The notes under the pieces are model-generated. The model worked only from the letters and a program-made list of their open reading frames with translations. It ran no database searches and was not told where the DNA came from. A stretch of DNA of 64,000 nucleotides. Source: Streptomyces sp. TBY4 (GTDB taxonomy: Bacteria; Actinomycetota; Actinomycetes; Streptomycetales; Streptomycetaceae). Position 1 is the stretch's first letter. The number at the start of each line of letters is the position of its first letter. A program made the translations under genes and the position numbers. Of this stretch, positions 46,270-53,502 are shown in pieces. The stretch lies in the NCBI RefSeq assembly GCF_024213195.1, contig NZ_JANAVF010000006.1:372001-436000 (forward strand), in the 5' to 3' direction.

Positions 46270-47146
46270 GCCCCTCGGTCCGGGCCTGCCCGGTGAGCTC
46301 CGCCGCCAGGTCCTCGCGGCGGAGCCGCCGGTCCGCGTAGAGCAGGCCGGCGGTGAGCTGCGGGAAGCAGAGCAGCAGCGTCTGCGCGACCATTCCGCCC
46401 AGGGCGGTGAGGAGCGCGTGCACGAAGCCGCCGTCCACCGCCGGGATCAGGCTGAGCGCCCCGGCGAAGGCGAAGGGCAGCTGGACGGCGTACGCCCCCG
46501 CGGCGGCGAGCACGGCGGTGAGCCCGGTGAGGACGAGCGTGCGCCACCAGGCCCCGCGCACCAGGCGGGCCGAGCGGCGCAGGGCGCCCAGCGGGCCGAG
46601 CCCCTCGTGGACGGCGACCGTGGGTGCCAGGGCGAACAGGACCCCGAGAACGAGCGCCGCCGGCAGAGTGGCCGCCGCCACCAGCGGGGGCAGCCCGGCG
46701 GCCAGCAGGGCGGCGCCCGGTCCGGCCAGAGCGCCGAGCACCAGGAGCTGGGTGCCGAGGACGGCCGCGAAGCGGGGGCGGGCGGCGCGCAGCAGCGTAC
46801 GGGCGGTGGCGGGGCGGCCCAGGAGCGCCGGGCCGAGCACGGCGCCCGTCAGGGCGGAGGCCAGGGCGCAGGTCAGCAGGAGGGCCAGGGCCGCCGCGGG
46901 AACCAGGGCGTCGACGGGCCGGGCGTCCAGAGCCAGGGCGGACAGGGCGGCCCCGGCGACCAGCAGCAGCGCGCCGAGCTGGCCGAGGAGCATGGCGCCG
47001 GCCAGCGGGACCCCGTACCGGGCGAGGGCGGCGCAGGCGCCGCCGAGTATGTCGCCGGAACTCAGCGGCCGCAGGAATATGACGCCCGGCCGGGGCGGCG
47101 GGGGCGACAGCCAGCCACCGCCCCAGTGGGTCCACTGCTCCGTCAT
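46256..47146 (-). CDS. Polytopic membrane protein
   Basis: A 296-aa protein with about six long Ala/Leu-rich membrane helices after a cytoplasmic N-terminus (WTHWGGGWLSPPPPRPGVIFLRPL). The layout resembles the glycerophosphodiester-phosphodiesterase-type membrane domain found in many actinobacterial proteins of unknown function, including the RSARLVRGAWWRTLVLTGLT segment before helix five. No catalytic motif is seen. GGGAGGGG precedes ATG 47146. Its 3' end overlaps the end of the tandem copy 2 gene by 14 bp on the opposite strand. Confidence 0.75.
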   Translation of the reverse strand: MTEQWTHWGGGWLSPPPPRPGVIFLRPLSSGDILGGACAALARYGVPLAGAMLLGQLGALLLVAGAALSALALDARPVDALVPAAALALLLTCALASALTGAVLGPALLGRPATARTLLRAARPRFAAVLGTQLLVLGALAGPGAALLAAGLPPLVAAATLPAALVLGVLFALAPTVAVHEGLGPLGALRRSARLVRGAWWRTLVLTGLTAVLAAAGAYAVQLPFAFAGALSLIPAVDGGFVHALLTALGGMVAQTLLLCFPQLTAGLLYADRRLRREDLAAELTGQARTEGLSSA

Positions 47147-47280
47147 GCGGATCCCCTCCCGTCCCCGGTCGCGGCGCACACCGTAACCCCGGGCGCGGGG
47201 GAAGTCCCGCAGCCGCGCGGAAATGACCGCGCCCCGCCGGGAAGCGGGGAAGGGGGCGTGCGGATGAACGCCCCCTGTGT

Positions 47281-47320
47281 GTGTACAGGCGTACGCATCG
47301 TTGTGTACGGTCGTACGCAT
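47281..47320. promoter_or_regulatory. Doubled operator upstream of the SMR gene
   Basis: Two 18-bp copies, GTGTACAGGCGTACGCAT (47281-47298) and GTGTACGGTCGTACGCAT (47303-47320), have a period of 22 bp. Each contains a GYGTAC-N4-GTACGC dyad. The second copy runs into the SMR start codon. It is a likely site for the TetR protein encoded downstream. An 8-bp hairpin (47252-47275) precedes it. Confidence 0.6.
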
Positions 47321-47642
47321 GCCCTATCTCCTGCTCGCCGCCGCCATAGCCGCCGAGGTCGCCGGCACCACCGCCATGAAGTACAGCGAGGGCTTCACGA
47401 AGCTGTGGCCCTCGCTGATCACGCTGGTGGGGTACGTCATCGCCTTCACGCTGCTCGCGCAGACGCTGAAGTCGATGTCGGTCGGGACGGCGTACGCGAT
47501 CTGGGCCGGCGTCGGCACGGCCGCGATCGCCGCGATCGGCATGGTCTTCATGGGGGAGGCCGCGACGGCCGCGAAGATCGGCGGCATCGCGCTGGTGATC
47601 GCCGGGGTCGTGCTGCTGAACCTCGGCGGGGCGGCGCACTGA
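47319..47642 (+). CDS. Small multidrug resistance (SMR) exporter, EmrE/Qac type
   Basis: A 107-aa protein with four membrane helices; SMR dimers exchange protons for hydrophobic cations such as quaternary ammonium compounds. The essential membrane Glu is in AAEVAGTTAMK near residue 13, followed by SEGFTKLWPS, and the helix-3 GTAYAIWAGVG signature is present. These residues match the EmrE/Qac subgroup rather than the guanidinium exporters. ATG 47319 lies at the edge of the doubled operator. It overlaps the TetR gene by one base (TGATG), so exporter and repressor are cotranscribed. Confidence 0.93.
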   Translation: MPYLLLAAAIAAEVAGTTAMKYSEGFTKLWPSLITLVGYVIAFTLLAQTLKSMSVGTAYAIWAGVGTAAIAAIGMVFMGEAATAAKIGGIALVIAGVVLLNLGGAAH

Positions 47643-48190
47643 TGGCCGGCTCGGTGCGACGCTACGACCCGGACCGGCGGGAGCGGATCATCGCCGCGGC
47701 GATCCGGGTGGTGGGGGCCCGCGGGATCGCCGGGCTCAGTCACCGCAGCGTGGCGGCGGAGGCCGACGTACCGCTCGGCTCCACGACCTACCACTTCAAG
47801 ACCCTGGACGACCTGCTGGTCGCGGCGCTGCGGCAGGCCAACGAGGGCTTCGCCCGCGCGGTGGCGGACTCCGCGGCGCTGGCCGATCCGGACGCGGACC
47901 TGGCGGGAGCCCTGGCCGCCCTGCTGGGCGAGTTCCTGGGGGCCGACCGGTCGCGGGCGGAGCTGGAGTACGAGCTCTACCTGGCTGCCCTGCGCCGCCC
48001 CGCGCTGCGCCCCGTGGCGGCCGAATGGTGCGAGGCCGTCTCGGCGGAGCTGTCCGCGCGGACGGACCCGGCCACGGCCCGGGCGCTGGTGGCGGTGATG
48101 GACGGGATCAGCCTGCAGGTGCTGCTGACGGGGGCGGAGTACGAGGAGGCGTACGCCTGCGAGATCCTGCGCCGGGTGCTCCGCGCCTGA
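47642..48190 (+). CDS. TetR-family regulator of the SMR exporter
   Basis: A 182-aa repressor. The N-terminal HTH spans residues about 12-58 (RRERIIAAAIRVVGARGIAG, SHRSVAAEADVPLGSTTYHF), and the C-terminal helical domain would bind the effector, probably the exporter's cationic substrate. It is translationally coupled to the SMR gene, and the repeated dyad upstream of that gene is its probable target, making a self-contained inducible efflux module. Confidence 0.9.
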   Translation: MAGSVRRYDPDRRERIIAAAIRVVGARGIAGLSHRSVAAEADVPLGSTTYHFKTLDDLLVAALRQANEGFARAVADSAALADPDADLAGALAALLGEFLGADRSRAELEYELYLAALRRPALRPVAAEWCEAVSAELSARTDPATARALVAVMDGISLQVLLTGAEYEEAYACEILRRVLRA

Positions 48191-48265
48191 CGGCGGCCGT
48201 GGTGGCCCCGTAGGCCCGGGCGGCCTCCTCGGTGGCCTCGCCGGCCTCGGAGGCCGCGGCCGGGG

Positions 48266-49138
48266 TCAGCCGGTGCGGACCGCCGCCAGGGCGGCGGCCA
48301 CGCTCGCCTCGATGTCCGGGATCGGGTAGAAGACCTCGCGGACGGTCCGGTCGCGGTCCACGACCAGCGTCAGGCGCTTCAGGCGGCTGATGCCCCCCGC
48401 GCGGAACGTCGGCAGCCGCAGCGCCGTCACGAGTCCGAGCTCTGCGTCCGAGAGGAGCGGGAAGCGGAGCCCCTCGGCCTCCGCGAACTCCCGCTGCTCG
48501 TCCGGTCGCTGGGTCGACACCCCGTGCACCGTCGCGCCCGCCGCCGTGAACTCCGCGAGCTGGTCCCGGTAGGTGCACGATTCGAGGGTGCACCCCCGCG
48601 CCCCGGGGATCCCGGCCCACCCGGGCGGGTAGGACTCGGAGCGGGCGAACGCGCCCGGGAAGCAGTACAGGACGGTGAACGGCGTGTCCGCCACCGGGTC
48701 GCGGAGCTCGCCGAAACGGTCCGGCAGCACCAGCTCCGGCAGCCGGGTGCCGCGCAGCGCGTGGACCCGTACCGCCTCGCGCGAGGTCTCGTCCGCCGTC
48801 GCCGTCATCTCTCCCTCTCCCAGGATCCAGGTGTCCCCCCAGTCCTGGAGGGCGACCAGGACCGGCAGCAGCCCGCGGCCGCGCGGGGTCAGCCGGTACG
48901 CGTGGCGCACCGGGCGCTCCTGGTAGGGCTCGCGGGTCAGCACGCCCGCCTCGACGAGCAGCTTCAGCCGTTCCGCCAGGACCTTGCGGGACATGCCCAG
49001 TTCGCGCTGGAACTCGTCGAAGCGGTGCACGCCGCGGGCGGCGTCGCGCACGATCAGCAGCGTCCACCAGTCGCCCACGACGTCGAGGGCCTGGGCGATG
49101 GAGCAGTCCGCGTCGTCGAGGTGCGTGCGCTGGGCCAT
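48266..49138 (-). CDS. HxlR-type HTH fused to a peroxiredoxin-like domain
   Basis: A 290-aa fusion. Residues 1-105 are an HxlR winged helix with a conserved early cysteine, Cys12 (DCSIAQALDVVGDWWTLLIV), and the FDEFQRELGMSRKVLAERL recognition region. Residues about 128-290 match the BCP/PrxQ peroxiredoxin fold: GCTLESCTYRD with Cys183 and Cys188, VHGVSTQRPDEQREFAE and FPLLSD. The canonical Thr three residues before the peroxidatic Cys is Ala180, so peroxidase activity may be weak. A redox sensor is the natural inference. ATG 49138 has AAGGAG upstream. Divergent from dapD. Confidence 0.85.
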   Translation of the reverse strand: MAQRTHLDDADCSIAQALDVVGDWWTLLIVRDAARGVHRFDEFQRELGMSRKVLAERLKLLVEAGVLTREPYQERPVRHAYRLTPRGRGLLPVLVALQDWGDTWILGEGEMTATADETSREAVRVHALRGTRLPELVLPDRFGELRDPVADTPFTVLYCFPGAFARSESYPPGWAGIPGARGCTLESCTYRDQLAEFTAAGATVHGVSTQRPDEQREFAEAEGLRFPLLSDAELGLVTALRLPTFRAGGISRLKRLTLVVDRDRTVREVFYPIPDIEASVAAALAAVRTG

Positions 49139-49168
49139 GGGCACTCCTTATGTCCGTTGACCCGAGGT

Positions 49169-49181
49169 TGTCATGCTGACA
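49169..49181. promoter_or_regulatory. Palindrome TGTCA-TGC-TGACA
   Basis: It lies 31 bp upstream of the HxlR-peroxiredoxin start, in the gap shared with dapD. It is a candidate operator for the fusion protein; TTGACC at 49157-49162 is a possible plus-strand -35. Confidence 0.45.
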
Positions 49182-49274
49182 TAGCCCATTCCCAAAGGGA
49201 ACTCACGGCGACGCGTACGACCGGCACATGAGACCGGTTCGCGACCGCGGGCCGTCGTTGGTTAGGTTTCGGGC

Positions 49275-50255
49275 ATGACTGCTACGCGTACCACCGGCGC
49301 CGTCGCCGCCGGACTTGCCACCATCACCGCCGACGGCACCGTCCTCGACACCTGGTTCCCCGCCCCCCAGCTGATCGCCGAGCCCGGCCCGGCCGGCACC
49401 GAGCGCCTCACCGCCGAGCAGGCCGTGGAGCTGCTCGGGGCCACCGCGCCCAAGGCGATCCGCCAGGACGCGGTCCGCGGCGTCGAGGTCGTAGCGGTCC
49501 GCACCGTGATCGCCTCCCTGGAGGACAAGCCGCTGGACGCGCACGACGCGTACCTGCGCCTGCACCTGCTCAGCCACCGCCTGGTCAAGCCGCACGGCCA
49601 GAACCTGGACGGCGTCTTCGGCCTGCTGGCCAACGTCGCCTGGACCTCGCTCGGCCCGGTCGCGATCGACCAGGTCGAGACGGTCCGCCTGAACGCCCGC
49701 GCCGAGGGCCTGCACCTCCAGGTCACCTCGATCGACAAGTTCCCGCGGATGACTGACTACGTCGCCCCCAAGGGCGTGCGCATCGCCGACGCCGACCGGG
49801 TCCGCCTGGGCGCGCACCTCGCCGAGGGCACCACCGTCATGCACGAGGGCTTCGTCAACTTCAACGCCGGCACCCTCGGCACCTCCATGGTCGAGGGCCG
49901 GATCTCCGCGGGCGTCGTGGTCGGCGACGGCTCCGACATCGGCGGCGGCGCGTCCACCATGGGCACCCTGTCGGGCGGCGGCAAGCAGATCATCTCGATC
50001 GGCGAGCGCACCCTGATCGGCGCCGAGGCGGGCGTCGGCATCGCGCTGGGCGACGAGTGCGTCGTCGAGGCGGGCCTCTACGTGACCGCGGGCACCCGCG
50101 TCACCCTGCCGGACGGCCAGATCGTCAAGGCCCTGGAGCTCTCGGGCGCCAGCAACATCCTCTTCCGCCGCAACTCGGTCACCGGCGCCGTCGAGGCCCG
50201 CCCGTACAAGGCGGCCTGGGGCGGCCTGAACGAGGTCCTGCACAGCCACAACTGA
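49275..50255 (+). CDS. dapD: Tetrahydrodipicolinate N-succinyltransferase
   Basis: Succinylates tetrahydrodipicolinate in the lysine/diaminopimelate route feeding peptidoglycan; 326 aa, the actinobacterial DapD type. The left-handed beta-helix hexapeptide repeats are clear (VRLGAHLAEGTTVMHEGFVN, GRISAGVVVGDGSDIGGGA, ISIGERTLIGAEAGVGIALG), as is the MGTLSGGGKQIISIG loop. ATG 49275. A strong terminator follows 22 nt later. Confidence 0.96.
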   Translation: MTATRTTGAVAAGLATITADGTVLDTWFPAPQLIAEPGPAGTERLTAEQAVELLGATAPKAIRQDAVRGVEVVAVRTVIASLEDKPLDAHDAYLRLHLLSHRLVKPHGQNLDGVFGLLANVAWTSLGPVAIDQVETVRLNARAEGLHLQVTSIDKFPRMTDYVAPKGVRIADADRVRLGAHLAEGTTVMHEGFVNFNAGTLGTSMVEGRISAGVVVGDGSDIGGGASTMGTLSGGGKQIISIGERTLIGAEAGVGIALGDECVVEAGLYVTAGTRVTLPDGQIVKALELSGASNILFRRNSVTGAVEARPYKAAWGGLNEVLHSHN

Positions 50256-50277
50256 CCGGCCCCGGTCCGGTCTTGCA

Positions 50278-50312
50278 GGCGCCCTCCCACCCCGTCGGGG
50301 TGGGAGGGCGCC
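50278..50312 (+). terminator. Strong hairpin terminator after dapD
   Basis: GGCGCCCTCCCACCCC (50278-50293) pairs perfectly with its 16-nt complement (50297-50312) around a GTC loop. Confidence 0.9.
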
Positions 50313-50324
50313 GTGCGTGGTGCG

Positions 50325-50351
50325 CCCCTCCCGCCCCGAGCGGGGGAGGGG
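50325..50351 (-). terminator. Hairpin downstream of the small membrane protein gene
   Basis: CCCCTCCC (50325-50332) pairs with GGGAGGGG (50344-50351), 16 nt past the stop of the minus-strand gene at 50367. Confidence 0.5.
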
Positions 50352-50366
50352 CTGCGCGCACGCGGG

Positions 50367-50621
50367 TCAGTGCAGGGGGATGGTGCGGACCAGGCCGGCG
50401 AAGGCCTGCTGTTCCGCCTCGGTCAGTTCCACCGACTCCATCGGGTGGACGGAGGTGCCGCGCTGGGCGGGGATGACCGAGAGGCCTTCGAAGGCGCCTG
50501 GCTCCGGGTGGTGGAAGCGGCTGTCCCACAGCATGTGGCCGAGGCCGATCAGCCATACGACGGCGGCCACGAGCAGGACGGCGATGCCGATTTCCTGAGC
50601 GAGGGAGATGGAGGGGAACAC
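50367..50621 (-). CDS. Small single-pass membrane protein
   Basis: An 84-aa protein with one membrane helix (IGIAVLLVAAVVWLIGLGHM) after a short N-terminus and a hydrophilic tail (HHPEPGAFEGLSVIP ... LTEAEQQAFAGLVRTIPL). Unrecognised family; similar small proteins occur in Streptomyces. GTG 50621 is chosen because GGAGGA lies 4-5 nt upstream. It is isolated between dapD and the acetyltransferase. No function can be assigned. Confidence 0.7.
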   Translation of the reverse strand: MFPSISLAQEIGIAVLLVAAVVWLIGLGHMLWDSRFHHPEPGAFEGLSVIPAQRGTSVHPMESVELTEAEQQAFAGLVRTIPLH

Positions 50622-50785
50622 GCGGTCCTCCAAAGGAGTGCTGGAGTGCGGTACAAGATCGGGCGTGGGGACACTCAACACCAGAACCGCCCGAATGGGT
50701 AGGGATGTGCTGAGCGTCACGCCAGGGCCAAAGGTCCCTTCCTCGGCTCCGGGGGTCCCGACCGCCGCCCGGCCGTCCCTTCCGG

Positions 50786-51247
50786 CTAGGGCAGCGGCAG
50801 CTTGAAGCCCTCGTGGCTCCGGGCCCAGCCCAGCCGCTCGTAGAAGCGGTGCGCGGCGGTGCGCCGCTTGTTGCTGGTGAGCTGCATCAGGCCGCAGCCG
50901 CGCTCGCGGGCCCGGTCCGCCGCCAGCTCCATCAGACGGGCCCCGAGCCCTGCGCCGCGCCGGTCCGCGCGGATCCGTACCGCCTCCACGAGGGCCCGCT
51001 CCCGGCCGCCCTGGCCGAGACCGGGGATGTACGTCAGCTGCAGGCAGCCGAGGAGGTCCCCGGCCTCCTCCAGGACCAGCATCTCGTTGCGCGGGTCCGC
51101 CTCGATCGCCGCGAAGGCCCGCTCGTGGGCCTCCGTGACCTCGGGGACTTCGGGCACCTCGGGGCTCTCCGTGCCGGCGGCCTCGTCCTGGGCGAGCAGG
51201 GCGAGTACGGCGGGCAGGTCCTGGCGGGTCGCGGTACGGAAGATCAT
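50786..51247 (-). CDS. GNAT-family N-acetyltransferase
   Basis: A 153-aa acetyl-CoA-dependent transferase. The acetyl-CoA binding loop is RADRRGAGLGARLME, preceded by the beta-strand ALVEAVRI and followed by the catalytic-region helix ERGCGLMQLTSNKRR and AAHRFYERLGW, the usual GNAT order. An acidic Pro/Glu/Val repeat (TESPEVPEVPEVTEA) interrupts the first helices. ATG 51247 begins MIFRTATRQD, the standard GNAT start. Substrate unknown. Confidence 0.88.
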   Translation of the reverse strand: MIFRTATRQDLPAVLALLAQDEAAGTESPEVPEVPEVTEAHERAFAAIEADPRNEMLVLEEAGDLLGCLQLTYIPGLGQGGRERALVEAVRIRADRRGAGLGARLMELAADRARERGCGLMQLTSNKRRTAAHRFYERLGWARSHEGFKLPLP

Positions 51248-51255
51248 GCCGCGAT

Positions 51256-51285
51256 CATGCCAAAGGGGACGGCATGCCAAAGGGG
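51256..51285 (+). repeat. 13-bp direct repeat CATGCCAAAGGGG
   Basis: Copies at 51256-51268 and 51273-51285 (period 17 bp) lie between the acetyltransferase start and the nuclease terminator. The second copy runs into the terminator stem. Confidence 0.6.
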
Positions 51286-51310
51286 CCGGGCGGCGGTGCG
51301 GCCCGGCCCC
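51282..51310 (-). terminator. Terminator of the secreted nuclease gene
   Basis: GGGGCCGGGC (51282-51291) pairs with GCCCGGCCCC (51301-51310). On the minus strand it is followed by TTTGG. Confidence 0.7.
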
Positions 51311-51323
51311 TTCGGCGCCGCCG

Positions 51324-53171
51324 CTACGGGCGGAAGCGCACGACCTGCGGGTCGTGGTCGCTGTTCTGGTCCGAGAACTCCGCGTTGATGTGCACGCTGT
51401 CGTACGTGAAGTGCTTGATGCCCGGGCTCGTCAGGATCTGGTCGAGGACCTGCGCGTTGCCCTGGAAGACGTAGGAGTAGCGTTCCGACCTCGGCAGCGA
51501 CTTGATCGCCGCGTACAGGGCCCCGCCGTCCTCCAGCGCCTTCGTCGTGTTCGAGAACTCGAAGTCGTTGATGTCGCCGACCACGAGGACCGCGGCCTTC
51601 TTCTCCACCGCCAGGATGTCCTTGACGAAGCCGTTCACGGCCTGCGCCTGCAGCAGCCGCTTGGCCTCGGAGGAGCGCACCGGAGGCTGGATCGAGGAGG
51701 TCAGGCCCTGGTCGCCGCCCTTCGAACCGAAGTGGTTGGCGATCACGAAGACCGTCTTGCCGCGGAAGACGAACTCGCCGGCCAGCGGCTTGCGGCTGTC
51801 CGCCCACGCCGGGTTCGCCGGGTCGATCCGGCCGGGGGAGTGGGTCAGGGCGGCCTTGCCGTTCTGCTTCACCACGCCGGTCGCCGTGACGGCGTCGCCC
51901 GGGGCCCGCTCGGTGAAGGAGACCCGCGCCGGGTTGAAGAGGAACACCTGGCGGATGTTGCCGCCGGGCTCGCCGCCGTCCTTCTTGTCCTCCGGGTTGA
52001 TGGTCCGCCACTGGTAGGCCGGGCCGCCCGCGGCCGTGATGGCCTGGGTGAACTTCGTCAGGGTGGCCTCGGCCGAGACCGTGCCGTCGTTCTTGGCGCC
52101 GTTGTCGTCCTGGATCTCCTCCAGGGCGAGGATGTCGGGGGAGGCGAGGTTCTCGACGACCGCCTTCGCCAGGTTGTCGAACTTCTCCTGCGGGTCGGTC
52201 GGGTCGAGGTTCTCGACGTTGTACGTGGCCACCGCGAGCTCGTTCGAGGCCTGGGCCCGGGTCTTCTCCGGGGCGATGCCGCCCGACGCGACCGTGCCGA
52301 GGGTGCGGGCCACCAGGGTGTAGCCGCCGAACTGGTTGAAGTCCAGCGGGCCTTCGGTGGTGCCGGTCAGCCTGTCGCCGACGTTGGCCACCGGGAACGG
52401 CTGCTGCGCGAGGGGCGCGAGCTGCTGGATCTGGAGGCGGCCGGTGTTCTGGGACTCGTACGAGCCGTAGACCGTGCCGCCGCGCTGGGCGCGGTTCTCC
52501 CAGCTCTTCACCGTCACCCACATCGCCGCGTACGGGTCGGTGGCGCCGACCACGCGCGAGGTGCCGATCGCGATGTTCATGCCCTCCAGGGACTCGTAGT
52601 AGTCCAGGGCGTAGCGGGAGGGCTCCAGGGTGAGGCCGTTGATGCTGCCGGCGGCGGCCGCGTCGCCCTCCGGGGCGTACGCGCAGGGGACCGAGTACGC
52701 GTCCACGGAGGCGGCCGCGGGCAGCGCGTTGCCGGAGGAGACCACGGTCACCACGGGCTTGGAGATCTGGGTGACCGACTGGTTGCCGGAGGAGACGCCG
52801 CCGGGGATGTACTCGCCGACCAGACCGGAGACCGTGACGGCGTCGCCGACCGCGACGGTCGGGACCGAGCTGGTGAAGACGAACACGCCCTCACTGGTGG
52901 CTTCGTCGGTGTCGGCGTCGGCCTCGGCCGACTGGATCCAGAAGCCGCGCGAACCGTACGTGCGCACGCCCGTGACGATGCCCGCCACATCGGTGACCTG
53001 CTTGCCGACCAGCGGGGATATCCGGGTGGTGCCCTGAATGTCGTGGATGCGTGTCGGATCGGCGGACGCGGCGCCTTCGGCCGCGTCGGCGGTGCCCGCG
53101 AGCAGGCCGGTGGCCAGCGCGGTGGCGACGAGGGCCGCGACGGCGGCGGAACGGGGATGCGAGGAGCGCAT
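51324..53171 (-). CDS. Secreted endonuclease/exonuclease/phosphatase-family nuclease
   Basis: A 615-aa exported nuclease of the ExeM/NucH type. After the signal (RSAAVAALVATALATGLLAG) comes an OB-fold-like module (residues about 40-140, VAGIVTGVRTYGSRGFWIQS), a middle domain, and the EEP catalytic domain from about 320. Catalytic residues are NVENLDP and LEEIQDD (Asn, Glu for the metal), IANHFGSKGGDQ (His), VVGDINDFE (Asp/Asn) and QNSDHDPQVV (terminal Asp-His). Role: extracellular DNA degradation and nutrient or phosphate scavenging. ATG 53171. A PHO-like box and phosphatase gene lie about 2 kb away. Confidence 0.9.
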   Translation of the reverse strand: MRSSHPRSAAVAALVATALATGLLAGTADAAEGAASADPTRIHDIQGTTRISPLVGKQVTDVAGIVTGVRTYGSRGFWIQSAEADADTDEATSEGVFVFTSSVPTVAVGDAVTVSGLVGEYIPGGVSSGNQSVTQISKPVVTVVSSGNALPAAASVDAYSVPCAYAPEGDAAAAGSINGLTLEPSRYALDYYESLEGMNIAIGTSRVVGATDPYAAMWVTVKSWENRAQRGGTVYGSYESQNTGRLQIQQLAPLAQQPFPVANVGDRLTGTTEGPLDFNQFGGYTLVARTLGTVASGGIAPEKTRAQASNELAVATYNVENLDPTDPQEKFDNLAKAVVENLASPDILALEEIQDDNGAKNDGTVSAEATLTKFTQAITAAGGPAYQWRTINPEDKKDGGEPGGNIRQVFLFNPARVSFTERAPGDAVTATGVVKQNGKAALTHSPGRIDPANPAWADSRKPLAGEFVFRGKTVFVIANHFGSKGGDQGLTSSIQPPVRSSEAKRLLQAQAVNGFVKDILAVEKKAAVLVVGDINDFEFSNTTKALEDGGALYAAIKSLPRSERYSYVFQGNAQVLDQILTSPGIKHFTYDSVHINAEFSDQNSDHDPQVVRFRP

Positions 53172-53380
53172 GGGCGGGAACTCCGGTGTGTGGAGGGGGA
53201 GGCAGGTATCTACGCGCGTCAATTTCCTTCGTGACCGGCAAAGTTGTCAAGCCCTACAGGGAATACGGAAGCTGACTGTGGGATGAACCAAAGGGGAGGG
53301 GCCGCCGGGCACGCCCGAAATGCGTCTACTCTGGGGCGCCGTGCGGTGCGTGGTCGCATGCCCGTGGCCCAAGGGCCCGA
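53172..53380. other. Intergenic region upstream of the secreted nuclease
   Basis: Together with 53381-53502 this forms a 331-bp gap between divergent genes. It should hold the nuclease promoter on the minus strand. I see no RNA gene or convincing ORF; the rightward part is taken up by a tandem repeat. Confidence 0.4.
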
Positions 53381-53455
53381 AGCCGCACCACCCGTAGCCG
53401 TGCGACCCGTAGCCGTACCACCAGAATCCGTACGACCCGAAGCCGTACGACCCGT
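53381..53455 (+). repeat. Five tandem 15-bp units
   Basis: Imperfect units of the type AGCCGTACGACCCGT start at 53381, 53396, 53411, 53426 and 53441, 48 nt upstream of the next gene's ATG. The period is a multiple of three, so read-through would give a pentapeptide repeat in any frame, but no convincing gene covers it. It may be a length-variable locus or a protein-binding array. Confidence 0.75.
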
Positions 53456-53502
53456 GCCCGACCCGTGTTCGACCGATCCGTGCCCGCGAGGAGAACCGCC
53501 CC

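Noticed and set aside
47147..47318. Guanidine (ykkC-type) riboswitch in the SMR leader
   Set aside because: Only simple hairpins are seen; the ACGR-loop pairs of mini-ykkC and the ykkC-I core are absent, and the SMR protein is of the EmrE/Qac type. A covariance-model search would settle it.
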